DNA from: an uncultured Collinsella sp.
GTDB lineage: Bacteria > Actinomycetota > Coriobacteriia > Coriobacteriales > Coriobacteriaceae
DNA length: 46,549 nucleotides
Assembly: GCA_900541015.1 (NCBI GenBank)
Contig: UQIB01000023.1
Span: 1-46,549, forward strand
Reading direction: 5' to 3'
The translations under genes and the position numbers were made by a program. Positions 15,253 to 23,520 of the stretch are shown one piece after another (positions within the stretch are counted from its first letter, which is position 1; the number at the start of each line of letters is the position of its first letter). The notes under the pieces are model-generated. The model was not told the DNA's origin, did not search any database, and saw only the letters and a program-made list of their open reading frames with translations.

Positions 15253-15987
15253 GTGTCAGCTGAAAAGACGCCGGGTATCTCGGCTATCGATACGACGAAC
15301 TTTGCGCGCCAGATTGTGCTGGACTTTGAGTTTGCGCCGGTGCCAAAACAGCGCCAGCGACGTGGGCTGCGCAACGAGATTATCGAGGTCGGCGCCGTCA
15401 AGCTCGATTACCACGGCAACGTTATGGGCGAGTTCTCGCAGTTTGTGCAGACGGAATTTACCGAAGGCGTTGCGTTTCCCGTCCGCGAGCTCACAGGGAT
15501 ATCGGCCGTGGACACCGCGATGGCCGACCCGCTCTACATGGTGATCAAAAGGCTCAGCGATTGGATCGGTCGCTACTCCGCTCAGATAGTTTGCTGGAGC
15601 GGGACGGATCGTCGACAGCTTTTGACCGAGTGCCAGGCAAAGCATATCGACCTTGCCGCATTTCCTACGGACTGGGCCGATCTGCAGGCGTTTTACACCT
15701 CGATCATGGACGTGGGCAGCCACGGGCGTGTCTCTTTGAGTGACGCGGCGACGTGGTTTGGCATCGAGTTTGACGAGTCGACGGGCCACGCCCACAGCGC
15801 CCTTGCCGATGCGTGCGTGACTGCCAAGTTGCTCAAGCAGGTGATGGACGGGGACTACCGTGTGAGTCCGCGCACCCAGGAGATCCGCCAACGATGGGGG
15901 ATAGGCGAGCGAGTCCAGACGCGCTTCTCCAGCAAGTGTCCTGAGCTGGGCGACCTGCTGCTGAGGCTGAAGGCGGAGGGGAGGTAG
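15253..15987 (+). CDS. DEDDh 3'-5' exonuclease (DnaQ-like fold)
   Basis: A 244-residue single-domain nuclease. The DEDDh motifs are visible: exo I IVLDFEFAP (Asp and Glu near residues 24-26, in LDFEF), exo II in the middle (WSGTDRRQLL) and exo III HAHSALADACVTAKLL with the general-base His and the last Asp. It resembles stand-alone DnaQ-like/KapD-type RNA or DNA trimming exonucleases more than the replicative epsilon subunit, because it lacks the polymerase-binding tail. The GTG start at 15253 is supported by GGAGAAAGG upstream. Substrate is not determinable. Confidence 0.82.
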   Translation: MSAEKTPGISAIDTTNFARQIVLDFEFAPVPKQRQRRGLRNEIIEVGAVKLDYHGNVMGEFSQFVQTEFTEGVAFPVRELTGISAVDTAMADPLYMVIKRLSDWIGRYSAQIVCWSGTDRRQLLTECQAKHIDLAAFPTDWADLQAFYTSIMDVGSHGRVSLSDAATWFGIEFDESTGHAHSALADACVTAKLLKQVMDGDYRVSPRTQEIRQRWGIGERVQTRFSSKCPELGDLLLRLKAEGR

Positions 15988-16032
15988 GCCTTTTGAGAAC
16001 GCCATTCGGTTTCGCGTGGCGGGTGCGTTCGT

Positions 16033-16326
16033 CTACACCCTCGCAATCCCACGCGCGGCACTCAGCAGCTCGTACTCCCTCTGGCTCCACTGGTACAGCT
16101 CGGTCGCGCGTACGGCGTCGCGGCACAGGTCTAGAAACACCTCGGCGCCCTCGCAGAAGCACTCGCGGGCAAAGGCGCCGGATCCGTCCGCAACGCACGC
16201 GCCGTCGGCAAAGAGCTTCCAGCTGGACGGCTCGCGCGAGCCGTCTCCGAGCAGCTTGATCTGCAGAACATGTGGGCCGCCAGCGGCACATGGCCCTTCT
16301 TCCAACGCCTGCACCGTAAAGCGCAT
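16033..16326 (-). CDS. Hypothetical protein, 97 residues
   Basis: A short acidic, cysteine-containing protein (MRFTVQALEEGPC at the start, WSQREYELLSAARG near the end). I do not recognise a family. It has no Shine-Dalgarno sequence ahead of ATG 16326, but TATACT lies about 17 bases upstream, so translation could be nearly leaderless. Coding is plausible because residue composition is protein-like and it fills an otherwise empty gap between converging genes; a chance frame in G/C-rich DNA cannot be ruled out. Confidence 0.45.
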   Translation of the reverse strand: MRFTVQALEEGPCAAGGPHVLQIKLLGDGSREPSSWKLFADGACVADGSGAFARECFCEGAEVFLDLCRDAVRATELYQWSQREYELLSAARGIARV

Positions 16327-16349
16327 CTGGAGGGACAGAGTATAAAATC

Positions 16350-16393
16350 CGGAAAAGTGTCGAAATAGGCACCTTAAAACTTCGGAAAAGTGT
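16350..16393. repeat. Direct repeat upstream of the 97-residue gene
   Basis: CGGAAAAGTGT occurs at 16350-16360 and 16383-16393, 33 bp apart (about three helical turns). On the reverse strand these are ACACTTTTCCG copies just upstream of TATACT, a position that suits an activator or repressor binding on one helix face. Confidence 0.5.
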
Positions 16394-16463
16394 AGTTGGA
16401 TGACAAAACAGCACTTAGAAGCCGGTGCTGGATGCGGGATCCTGCGGCTGCCTTCAGCCCTCG

Positions 16464-17450
16464 CTACTCGTCGTCCCCGTCGTTGGGGTCGCCCTTGAGG
16501 GTGTTGATGTCCAGGTACTGGTTATCGTCTTCTTTTTGCTGGGTTTCCGACTCCGCTTGGGTGGGGCCGCGGAACAGCTGGAATCCCTCAAACGCAATGG
16601 CGCCGAGCAGGGCAATGACAATGGCGATAAAGGCAACCTTGACTGCCTGCGGAAATTCCGAGAAACGCAGCGCCTTTTCCTCGGCGTAATAATCGGCGAA
16701 GCGCTCTTCGCCCGTACTTTTGGTATACGCCGGCGCGGACGCGGCCTCCGGGTCATATTCCGGTGCAGGCGTGGCAGCGTACGGATCGTTGAGATAATCG
16801 CTCGATGCGGTGCCATAATCCTCTGTCTCGATGCGACCATTGCCAGCATAGTCATCGGAATAATCGGAATATGCTGCACCGCCCTCATAGTCCACGGCGC
16901 TCGTGTTGGTGGCAAAAAGCGGGTTAACTGGAACGTCGAGCGCCGGCATGCCGGTAGAGGTCTCATCCAGATCGGCTGTGGCCCAGGAATCGTAGGCAAC
17001 CTGATGGGCAACGGGCTCGTCGAGCCTTGCGATCGGAGGCTTGCGTGCCGCAGGAACAGGCAACTGCTGGGCGCTGTACATAACGGTGCTGTCGGCCGAT
17101 TTGCCCTGCGTCGCTGCAGCGAGAAATGCCGCGGTCTCGGACGGGTCGCTTGCGGGGCGGGGAGCGGTCGTGGGCGCCGAAGTGGGTGCGGGCGTAGGCG
17201 CGGGCGTCGAAACAGGCGACTGCGCAGGAGTCGGCGCAGGTGCGGACTTAGGCGCAAGTGCGGGATTGGGGGTTGACGGGCGAGCCCCGCCGCCCATGAG
17301 TTCGTCGGTGGTCCACGGGCGATCATCCATCACGTCGTCAAGGCTCAGCGAAAACAGGTCGTCTTCACCCTCATCGAACATGCGGTGCACATGTCCACCA
17401 ATTGCCGGAATCAATCCGCGACCGGTGCATGATGCCTTGCTCAACGCCAT
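16464..17450 (-). CDS. Proline/alanine-rich protein with one C-terminal membrane helix
   Basis: A 328-residue protein of unknown function. The N-terminus has an acidic stretch (FDEGEDDLFSLSLDDVMDD, about residues 25-43) followed by WTTDEL. A low-complexity Pro/Ala/Thr segment (about 60-100) and a Tyr/Asp-rich region (about 185-250) come next. One membrane helix (VKVAFIAIVIALLGAIAF, about 275-292) and a short acidic tail end the protein. ATG 17450 is preferred over an upstream ATG at 17546 because GAAAGGATGG precedes it. With no signal peptide, the long N-terminal part is probably cytoplasmic, which suits a tail-anchored scaffold or signalling protein. The gene sits back to back with neither partner of the purine locus. 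Confidence 0.65.
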   Translation of the reverse strand: MALSKASCTGRGLIPAIGGHVHRMFDEGEDDLFSLSLDDVMDDRPWTTDELMGGGARPSTPNPALAPKSAPAPTPAQSPVSTPAPTPAPTSAPTTAPRPASDPSETAAFLAAATQGKSADSTVMYSAQQLPVPAARKPPIARLDEPVAHQVAYDSWATADLDETSTGMPALDVPVNPLFATNTSAVDYEGGAAYSDYSDDYAGNGRIETEDYGTASSDYLNDPYAATPAPEYDPEAASAPAYTKSTGEERFADYYAEEKALRFSEFPQAVKVAFIAIVIALLGAIAFEGFQLFRGPTQAESETQQKEDDNQYLDINTLKGDPNDGDDE

Positions 17451-17573
17451 TCTGTTCCATCCTTTCGAAATACTAATGACATCGATTATATGGAACTTCC
17501 CAAGCGGCTCGGTCTTGGATTCGCGCTTTCCAGAACTCGCGCCCAAAAGGGGAGGGGCAATCCAGGCGAGTGC

Positions 17574-18227
17574 CTACTTGTCGCCGGCAGCAGCCTTGGC
17601 CTCATTGAGGTAGCTATAGAAGCTGTACTTGGAGATGCCAAAGAACTCGCAGGCGCGCTCGCTCGACTTGGAAATGAGGAAGGCGCCGCGACGGTCGAGG
17701 TAGCCAATGGCACGAATGCGCTCGTCTTTGGTCATGAGTGCCGCGGGCTTGCCCACGAACTGCTCGCACTCGTGCAGCAGGTCCTCGAGCAGGTCGCCGA
17801 TGTTCTTGGTAATGGGCTCGGGCTCGGTATAGCCCGTGCCGCCGGTGCCGGTAAAGGCGTCGAGCGAACGCTCAAAAGCCTTCATGAGCGTAATGTCAAA
17901 GTTGATGCCCAAAATGCCGACGGGCTTGCCCTCGTCGTTGCGGATAAAGATGGTAGAGGACTTGAGCAGCTTGCCATCGGTGGTTTTGGTGAGGTATGGC
18001 TCGCGGTCGTGCACGTCGGTGGTGCCCTCGTGCATGGACTCAAATACGATATGGCTGGGGCCGTCACCCAGTTTGCGCCCGCTGACGTGGCCGTTTTCGA
18101 TCACTACGATGGAGTGGTCCACGTCCTCGGTCTCCAGGTCGTGGACGACGACTTCGCAGTTGGGGCCAAATTGGAGCGCCAGGCCGTGTGCAAGGCGCTT
18201 GTAAAACTCAATCTGTGCGGGGGTCAT
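17574..18227 (-). CDS. YheO/DauR-type PAS-HTH transcriptional regulator (second copy)
   Basis: A 217-residue paralogue of the regulator at 140-796. The PAS-like N-terminus carries FGPNCEVVVHDLETEDVDHS and GHVSGRKLGDGPSHIVF; the C-terminal HTH has FFGISKYSFYSYLNEAK. ATG 18227 is chosen because AGGAAGG lies just upstream; the longer frame from 18302 starts in poor coding sequence. It is divergent from ygeX, with an inverted repeat in the spacer, so control of purine block 2 (perhaps in response to diaminopropionate or another intermediate) is likely but inferred. Confidence 0.85.
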   Translation of the reverse strand: MTPAQIEFYKRLAHGLALQFGPNCEVVVHDLETEDVDHSIVVIENGHVSGRKLGDGPSHIVFESMHEGTTDVHDREPYLTKTTDGKLLKSSTIFIRNDEGKPVGILGINFDITLMKAFERSLDAFTGTGGTGYTEPEPITKNIGDLLEDLLHECEQFVGKPAALMTKDERIRAIGYLDRRGAFLISKSSERACEFFGISKYSFYSYLNEAKAAAGDK

Positions 18228-18366
18228 GGGTGCCTTCCTAAAAATTAGTTTGGGCACACTTTGCCATAAACCACACTTGACCGCAAACAAATCCATCAAC
18301 AAGGCAATTCATGACCGTTCGGCGGCGAAAAAGTACCGATTACGGCAACAAACAATTCGTTAGGTA

Positions 18367-18417
18367 TGCCAATCAAAAAGTGTGATAGAACATTACTAAC
18401 AAACTTTTTGTTTGGCA
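18367..18417. promoter_or_regulatory. Inverted repeat, likely operator between regulator and ygeX
   Basis: TGCCAATCAAAAAGT (18367-18381) and ACTTTTTGTTTGGCA (18403-18417) are inverted copies matching at 14 of 15 positions, centres 36 bp apart, inside an A/T-rich spacer between the divergent YheO-type regulator and ygeX. The inner part also has CAAAC-TTTTT-GTTTG (18402-18414). Binding by the adjacent regulator is the obvious hypothesis. Confidence 0.6.
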
Positions 18418-18504
18418 TCCACATAAAAGTTCAGCCGTGTGAATGGGATCGGGCTGAAACGCGTATGCGGGGGCCGGCAAGAGAGGACTTAAGGAGTTCA
18501 CCGT

Positions 18505-19719
18505 ATGGCCGATAAGATCCAGTGGGCGGGCAACACGATGCCCAAGAGCGATGACAAGCACTTGGGAATCATGAGTCTCGACCACGTGAAGAAGGCCCGC
18601 GCCTTCCACCAGTCGTTCCCCCAGTACACCGTCACTCCGCTTGCCCGCCTGGACGGCCAGGCTGCGCGCCTGGGTCTGTCCAACCTGTGCGTTAAGGACG
18701 AGAGCTATCGCTTTGGCCTCAACGCCTTTAAGGTTCTGGGCGGTTCGTTTGCCATGGCCAACTACATTGCCGACGAGACCGGCAAGGACGTTGCCGAGTG
18801 CACCTTCGATTACCTGACTTCCGATCAGCTGGCCAAGGACTTTGGCCAGGCTACCTTCTTTACCGCCACCGACGGCAACCATGGCCGCGGCGTGGCATGG
18901 GCTGCCAACAAGCTGGGCCAGAAGGCCGTCGTGCATATGCCCAAGGGTTCCACCAAGCCCCGCTTCGATAACATCGCCGCCGAGGGCGCCACGGTGACCA
19001 TCGAAGAGGTCAACTACGACGAGTGCGTGCGCATGGCCGCCGCCGAGGCTGACGCCTGCGAGCGTGGCGTCATCGTTCAGGACACCGCCTGGGAGGGCTA
19101 CGAGAAGATCCCGTCCTGGATCATGGAGGGTTACGGCACCATGGCTTCCGAGGCTGCCGAGCAGCTGCGCGAGATGGCCATCAACCGCCCGACGCACGTG
19201 TTTGTCCAGGCTGGCGTGGGTTCGCTCGCCGGCGCCGTGGTGGGCTACTTCACCAACCTGTATCCCGATAACCCGCCCACCTTCGTCGTGGTTGAGTGCG
19301 CGCCTGCCGCCTGCCTGTACAAGGGCGCTGCCGCCGGCGACGGCGATCCGCGCATCGTGGACGGTGACATGCCCTCCATCATGGCCGGTCTGTGCTGCGG
19401 CGAGCCCAACATCTTGGGCTGGGATATCCTGCGCAACCACGCCACCGCCTTCGTGTCCTGCCCCGACTGGGTCACCGCTCGCGGCATGCGCACCCTGGGC
19501 GCTCCCGAGAAGGGCGACCCGCGCGTCATCTCCGGCGAGTCCGGCGCTGTGACCACCGGCCTGGTCGAGACCCTCATGCTCGATCCCGAGTACGCCGAGC
19601 TCAAGGAACTCATCGGCCTGGACAAGACGAGCTCCGTGCTCTGCTTCTCCACGGAAGGTGACACGGATCCGGATCAGTACCGTCGCATCGTCTGGGAGGG
19701 CGAGTATCCGACCTGCTAG
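18505..19719 (+). CDS. ygeX: 2,3-diaminopropionate ammonia-lyase
   Basis: A 404-residue fold-type II PLP enzyme that converts 2,3-diaminopropionate to pyruvate and two ammonia. The PLP lysine is Lys76 in GLNAFKVLGG (Lys77 in E. coli YgeX), with the TDGNHGRG phosphate/substrate loop near 130 and the glycine-rich VQAGVGSLAGAVVG near 235. The length equals the E. coli family (about 398). AAGGAG precedes ATG 18505. In purine breakdown it is thought to act late, yielding pyruvate for energy and ammonia. It is the first gene of block 2, divergent from the second YheO-type regulator. Confidence 0.95.
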   Translation: MADKIQWAGNTMPKSDDKHLGIMSLDHVKKARAFHQSFPQYTVTPLARLDGQAARLGLSNLCVKDESYRFGLNAFKVLGGSFAMANYIADETGKDVAECTFDYLTSDQLAKDFGQATFFTATDGNHGRGVAWAANKLGQKAVVHMPKGSTKPRFDNIAAEGATVTIEEVNYDECVRMAAAEADACERGVIVQDTAWEGYEKIPSWIMEGYGTMASEAAEQLREMAINRPTHVFVQAGVGSLAGAVVGYFTNLYPDNPPTFVVVECAPAACLYKGAAAGDGDPRIVDGDMPSIMAGLCCGEPNILGWDILRNHATAFVSCPDWVTARGMRTLGAPEKGDPRVISGESGAVTTGLVETLMLDPEYAELKELIGLDKTSSVLCFSTEGDTDPDQYRRIVWEGEYPTC

Positions 19720-19734
19720 CAGGATGACCTGTCC

Positions 19735-19852
19735 GGAGGCAGCCGGAGGACTTTACTCCCTGCTCGGACAGTCCTGCTCGCACGGAGAGCACATTAAGTG
19801 CTCTCCGGCTCGTGCGGAACTCGCGACGGAGCAAAGTCCTCCGTCCGCCTCC
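19735..19852. repeat. Nested long inverted repeat between ygeX and ygeY
   Basis: Three nested pairings: GGAGGC (19735-19740) with GCCTCC (19847-19852); GGAGGACTTTACTCC (19745-19759) with GGAGCAAAGTCCTCC (19828-19842) at 14 of 15 positions; and the perfect GGAGAGCAC/GTGCTCTCC (19784-19792 with 19798-19806). The whole folds into a hairpin of about 118 bases. It may be a terminator-like insulator or a structured repeat; there is no T-tract after it. Confidence 0.65.
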
Positions 19853-19891
19853 TATGGTTACTTGCTTGTGGGGTGCTCGACCTCACGCTAC

Positions 19892-19920
19892 TTGGCACAA
19901 GTGATCTATCTGAAATATCT
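19892..19920 (+). promoter_or_regulatory. Promoter for ygeY
   Basis: TTGGCA (19892-19897) and ATATCT (19915-19920) are separated by 17 bases, 37 bases ahead of ATG 19957. Together with the long hairpin just upstream it suggests that ygeY has its own transcription start separate from ygeX. Confidence 0.55.
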
Positions 19921-19956
19921 ACCTGTAGGTAAACCCTTGTAGAAAGGTTGACTGTT

Positions 19957-21342
19957 ATGACTAAAGAACTCGATTTCGACGCTATCAAGGCTGCTGCTGA
20001 GTCCCATCGTGCTGATATGACTCGCTTTCTGCGCGCAATGATCTCTCACCCCTCTGAGTCCTGCGAGGAGGGCGAGGTTGTCGCTTGCATCAAGGCCGAG
20101 ATGGAGAGCCTTGGCTATGACGAGGTCAAGGTCGACGGCCTGGGCAACGTTATGGGCTTTATGGGCGAGGGCGACAAGATCATCGCCATCGACTCCCACA
20201 TCGACACCGTTGGCATCGGCAACATCGAGAACTGGGACGCCGATCCCTATGAGGGCTACGAGACCGACGAGATCATCTACGGCCGCGGTGGCTCCGACCA
20301 GGAGGGTGGCATGGCTTCTGCTACCTACGCTGCCAAGATGATGAAGGACATGGGCCTCATCCCCGAGGGCTACAAGATTATGGTCGTCGGTACCGTCCAG
20401 GAAGAGGACTGCGACGGCATGTGCTGGCAGTACATCTACAACAAGGACGGCATTAAGCCCGAGTTCGTCATTTCCACCGAGCCCACCGACGGTGGCATCT
20501 ATCGCGGTCACCGCGGCCGCATGGAGATCCGCGTCGACGTTCACGGCACCTCCTGCCACGGCTCCGCTCCCGACCGCGGTGACAACGCCATCTACAAGAT
20601 GGCCGACATCATCGCCGACGTCCGCGCCCTCAACAACAACGGCTGCGACGAGTCGACCGACATCAAGGGCCTCGTCAAGATGCTCGACCCCAAGTACAAC
20701 CCCGAGCACTTCGAGGACGCCCGCTTCCTGGGCCGCGGCACCTGCACCGTCAGCCAGATCTTCTACACCAGCCCCAGCCGCTGCGCTGTCGCTGACTCCT
20801 GCGCCATCTCCATCGACCGTCGCATGACCGCCGGTGAGACCTGGGAGTCCTGCCTGGACGAGATCCGTAACCTGCCGGCCGCCAAGAAGTACGGCGACGA
20901 CGTGAAGGTCTCCATGTACATGTACGACCGTCCGTCCTGGACCGGCGAGGTCTACGAGACCGAGGCTTACTTCCCCACGTGGATCAACAAGGAGACCGCT
21001 CCGCACGTCAAGGCCCTCGTCGACGCCCACAAGGCCATGTTCGGTGACGAGCGCATCGGCTGCGAGCCCAGCATGGACAAGCGCACCGGTCGTCCGCTGT
21101 GCGACAAGTGGACCTTCTCCACGAACTGCGTCTCCATCCAGGGCCGCTATGGCATCCCCTGCGTGGGCTTTGGCCCGGGTGCCGAGTCTCAGGCACACGC
21201 TCCCAACGAGGTCACCTACAAGGACGACCTGGTCACCGCTGCCGCCATGTACGTGGCTGCCCTGAACCTCTACGATCCGAGCAAGGCCGATGGCGACGCC
21301 ACCGTGTTCCGCGCCGGTCTGACCAACAACAAGATCGATTAG
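19957..21342 (+). CDS. ygeY: YgeY-family M20 metallohydrolase
   Basis: A 461-residue dinuclear-zinc hydrolase of the M20/ArgE-DapE group, labelled selenium-metabolism hydrolase in databases. Metal and catalytic residues are visible: DSHIDTV (His81, Asp83), GRGGSDQEGG (Asp114), VQEED (Glu149-Glu150), STEPTD and QAHAPNE near the end. E. coli YgeY is about 403 residues; the extra length lies mostly in the middle and C-terminal part. It probably hydrolyses an acylated or carbamoylated intermediate to free diaminopropionate for YgeX, but the substrate is inferred. ATG 19957 is used rather than TTG 19948 because AGAAAGG is better spaced. Confidence 0.92.
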   Translation: MTKELDFDAIKAAAESHRADMTRFLRAMISHPSESCEEGEVVACIKAEMESLGYDEVKVDGLGNVMGFMGEGDKIIAIDSHIDTVGIGNIENWDADPYEGYETDEIIYGRGGSDQEGGMASATYAAKMMKDMGLIPEGYKIMVVGTVQEEDCDGMCWQYIYNKDGIKPEFVISTEPTDGGIYRGHRGRMEIRVDVHGTSCHGSAPDRGDNAIYKMADIIADVRALNNNGCDESTDIKGLVKMLDPKYNPEHFEDARFLGRGTCTVSQIFYTSPSRCAVADSCAISIDRRMTAGETWESCLDEIRNLPAAKKYGDDVKVSMYMYDRPSWTGEVYETEAYFPTWINKETAPHVKALVDAHKAMFGDERIGCEPSMDKRTGRPLCDKWTFSTNCVSIQGRYGIPCVGFGPGAESQAHAPNEVTYKDDLVTAAAMYVAALNLYDPSKADGDATVFRAGLTNNKID

Positions 21343-21543
21343 TCCCATTCCTCGATTTTGTTGAGCCGGGGGCTGCTCGTGTCCCCGGCACCCCCTGTTG
21401 ACTTGGGGCCCGCGGTCGTTATCTCCCATGCTTCCTCGACGGTGGCGGGTCCTCGTCATGGTGCTCTGCATGTTCTAGCCACACGCGCATGCCGGAGCAC
21501 ATCTACTCATTGCGATCGTTTCATCTTTAGAAAGGACATTTCC

Positions 21544-22746
21544 ATGGACGCTAAGTTTACCGAGCTCGTCGAGCAGCTGAACGGCCTCGATTTTAAGGGT
21601 ATGTACGGTAGCGACTTCCTGCACACTTGGGACAAGACCACCGACGAGCTCAAGGCTCTCTACATCGTCGCCGACGCCCTGCGCGATCTGCGCGAGAACA
21701 ACGTCTCGTCCAAGATCTTCGACTCGGGCCTGGCCGTCTCCCTGTTCCGCGACAACTCCACCCGTACGCGCTTCTCTTTCTCTAAGGCCGCCAACCTGCT
21801 CGGCCTTGAGCTGCAGGACCTGGACGAGAAGAAGTCCCAGATCGCTCACGGCGAGACCGTCCGCGAGACCGCTACCATGATTTCCTTCATGGCCGACGTC
21901 ATCGGCATCCGCGACGACATGTACATCGGCAAGGGCGACGCCTATATGGCAGAGGTCTCCGAGTCTGTCCAGCAGGCCTACGAGGACGGCGTTCTGGATC
22001 ACCGTCCCACGCTCATCTCCCTGCAGTCCGACTCCGATCACCCCACGCAGTCCTCTGCCGACATGCTCTACCTCATCAACGAGTTTGGCGGCCTTGAGAA
22101 CCTCAAGGGCAAGAAGGTTGCCGTCACCTGGGCCTATTCGCCCTCTTACGGCAAGCCGCTGTCCTGCCCGCAGTCGCTGATCAGCCTGCTGCCCCGCTTT
22201 GGCATGGACGTCACCCTTGCTCACCCCGAGGGCTACGACCTCATGCCCGAGGTCGTCGAGCGCGCCAAGGGCTATGCCGCCGAGTCCGGCACCACCTTTA
22301 AGCAGGTCAACACCATGGCCGAGGCCTTCGAGGGCGCCGACATCGTGATCCCCAAGAGCTGGGCTCCGTTTGCCGCCATGGAGAAGCGTACCAACCTGTA
22401 CGCTGAGGGCGACGACGCCGGCATCGCAGCGCTCGAGAAGGAGCTGCTCGCCCAGAACGCCACCCATCAGGACTGGTGCTCCACGACCGAGCTCATGGAG
22501 AAGACCGCCAACGGCCAGGACACTATCTTTATGCACCCGCTGCCCGCCGACATCTCCGGTGTCTCCTGCGAGCACGGCGAGGTTAACGCCGACGTCTTCG
22601 ACATGCACCGCGTGGGCATGTACAAGGAGGCCAGCTACAAGCCGTATGCCATCGCAGCCATGATGTTCCTGCAGAAGGTTGCCGATCCCGCCGCTACCCT
22701 CAAGGCCCTCGACGAGCGCAACACCGCTCGTTGGTTCCAGGCCTAA
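21544..22746 (+). CDS. ygeW: YgeW-type carbamoyltransferase
   Basis: A 400-residue member of the ornithine/aspartate carbamoyltransferase superfamily. The carbamoyl phosphate loop is NSTRTRFSF (Ser72-Thr-Arg-Thr-Arg76), followed by HGETVRETA, HPTQSSADM and MHPLPADISG. The true amino-group substrate of YgeW is unknown; in a catabolic setting it may run backwards to make carbamoyl phosphate from a ureido compound, giving ATP via carbamate kinase (no such gene in the window). ATG 21544 follows GAAAGGAC. The 200-base spacer from ygeY holds a CCGGGG/CCCCGG hairpin (21367-21388) without a T-tract. Confidence 0.92.
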   Translation: MDAKFTELVEQLNGLDFKGMYGSDFLHTWDKTTDELKALYIVADALRDLRENNVSSKIFDSGLAVSLFRDNSTRTRFSFSKAANLLGLELQDLDEKKSQIAHGETVRETATMISFMADVIGIRDDMYIGKGDAYMAEVSESVQQAYEDGVLDHRPTLISLQSDSDHPTQSSADMLYLINEFGGLENLKGKKVAVTWAYSPSYGKPLSCPQSLISLLPRFGMDVTLAHPEGYDLMPEVVERAKGYAAESGTTFKQVNTMAEAFEGADIVIPKSWAPFAAMEKRTNLYAEGDDAGIAALEKELLAQNATHQDWCSTTELMEKTANGQDTIFMHPLPADISGVSCEHGEVNADVFDMHRVGMYKEASYKPYAIAAMMFLQKVADPAATLKALDERNTARWFQA

Positions 22747-22772
22747 AGCCGGGTTGAGGTAAGCCATGTAAA

Positions 22773-22810
22773 GGGGGTGCTCTGCCAACCGGCGGGGTGC
22801 CCCCTTTTTT
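22773..22810 (+). terminator. Intrinsic terminator after ygeW
   Basis: GGGGG (22773-22777) pairs with CCCCC (22800-22804), extended by the flanking A/T pairs, and is followed by TTTTTT. It separates ygeW from the mocA-hyuA pair. Confidence 0.75.
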
Positions 22811-22897
22811 GCATCGCGGGCGTGCGGGATAAGCGCTTTCGATGTAGATGCCCGCGGCGCGAGTTATGGGTACGATGGTTTCAGGGGAGGTATCACC

Positions 22898-23512
22898 ATG
22901 AAACTTGGATGCGTCATTATGGCTTCGGGCGAGGGCAGGCGGTTTGGCTCTAACAAGATGCTTGCCGATATCTATGGCGAGCCGCTGATTGCCCGGACCA
23001 TCGATTCGGTTCCCCGGGGCTTTGACGTCGTGGTTTCGACGCGTTGGCCCGGGGTCGCTCAGATTTGCGAGGACAAGCATTGCCCGTGCGTGCTGCATGA
23101 TGGCGAGCTGCGTAGCGAAAGCGTTCGTGCGGGCCTTTCGTGGGGAGTCGAACGCAACTGGAAAGGTTGCCTCTTTTTGCCGGGCGACCAGCCGCTCGTG
23201 AGTTCGGATTCTTTTGAGGCTATGGTTCGTGCATTTGACGAGCGTGGCCGCAAGCATCCGGTGCGTCTTGCGTGCAACGGTGAGCCTTCGAGTCCGGTGC
23301 TCTTTCCGGCGGAACTGTTCGATGCACTTATGTGTCTTGAGGGCAAGGACGGCGGCGGTTCGATTCTCAAAGGCCGCGTCGACGTTGCGCTGGTCGAAGC
23401 GCGCGCCTATGAGCTGTGGGATGTCGATACCGCCGAGGGACAGCGACGCATAACGGAGCATATCGCGGCCTGCTCGTATTTTGATCGCGTGGCCAACTGT
23501 ATTAATCAATAA
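22898..23512 (+). CDS. mocA: MocA-like molybdenum cofactor nucleotidyltransferase
   Basis: A 204-residue MobA/MocA-family enzyme that attaches CMP (or GMP) to molybdopterin. The nucleotide loop is MASGEGRRFGSNKML (residues 8-22) and the metal/product site is PGDQPLV near residue 95. E. coli YgfJ/MocA, which makes the cytosine form used by xanthine dehydrogenase-family enzymes, sits in the same purine cluster, so maturing the XdhD-like enzyme at 7746 is the likely job. An in-frame TAA overlaps the ribosome-binding site of hyuA. Confidence 0.88.
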   Translation: MKLGCVIMASGEGRRFGSNKMLADIYGEPLIARTIDSVPRGFDVVVSTRWPGVAQICEDKHCPCVLHDGELRSESVRAGLSWGVERNWKGCLFLPGDQPLVSSDSFEAMVRAFDERGRKHPVRLACNGEPSSPVLFPAELFDALMCLEGKDGGGSILKGRVDVALVEARAYELWDVDTAEGQRRITEHIAACSYFDRVANCINQ

Positions 23513-23520
23513 GGAGCAAC

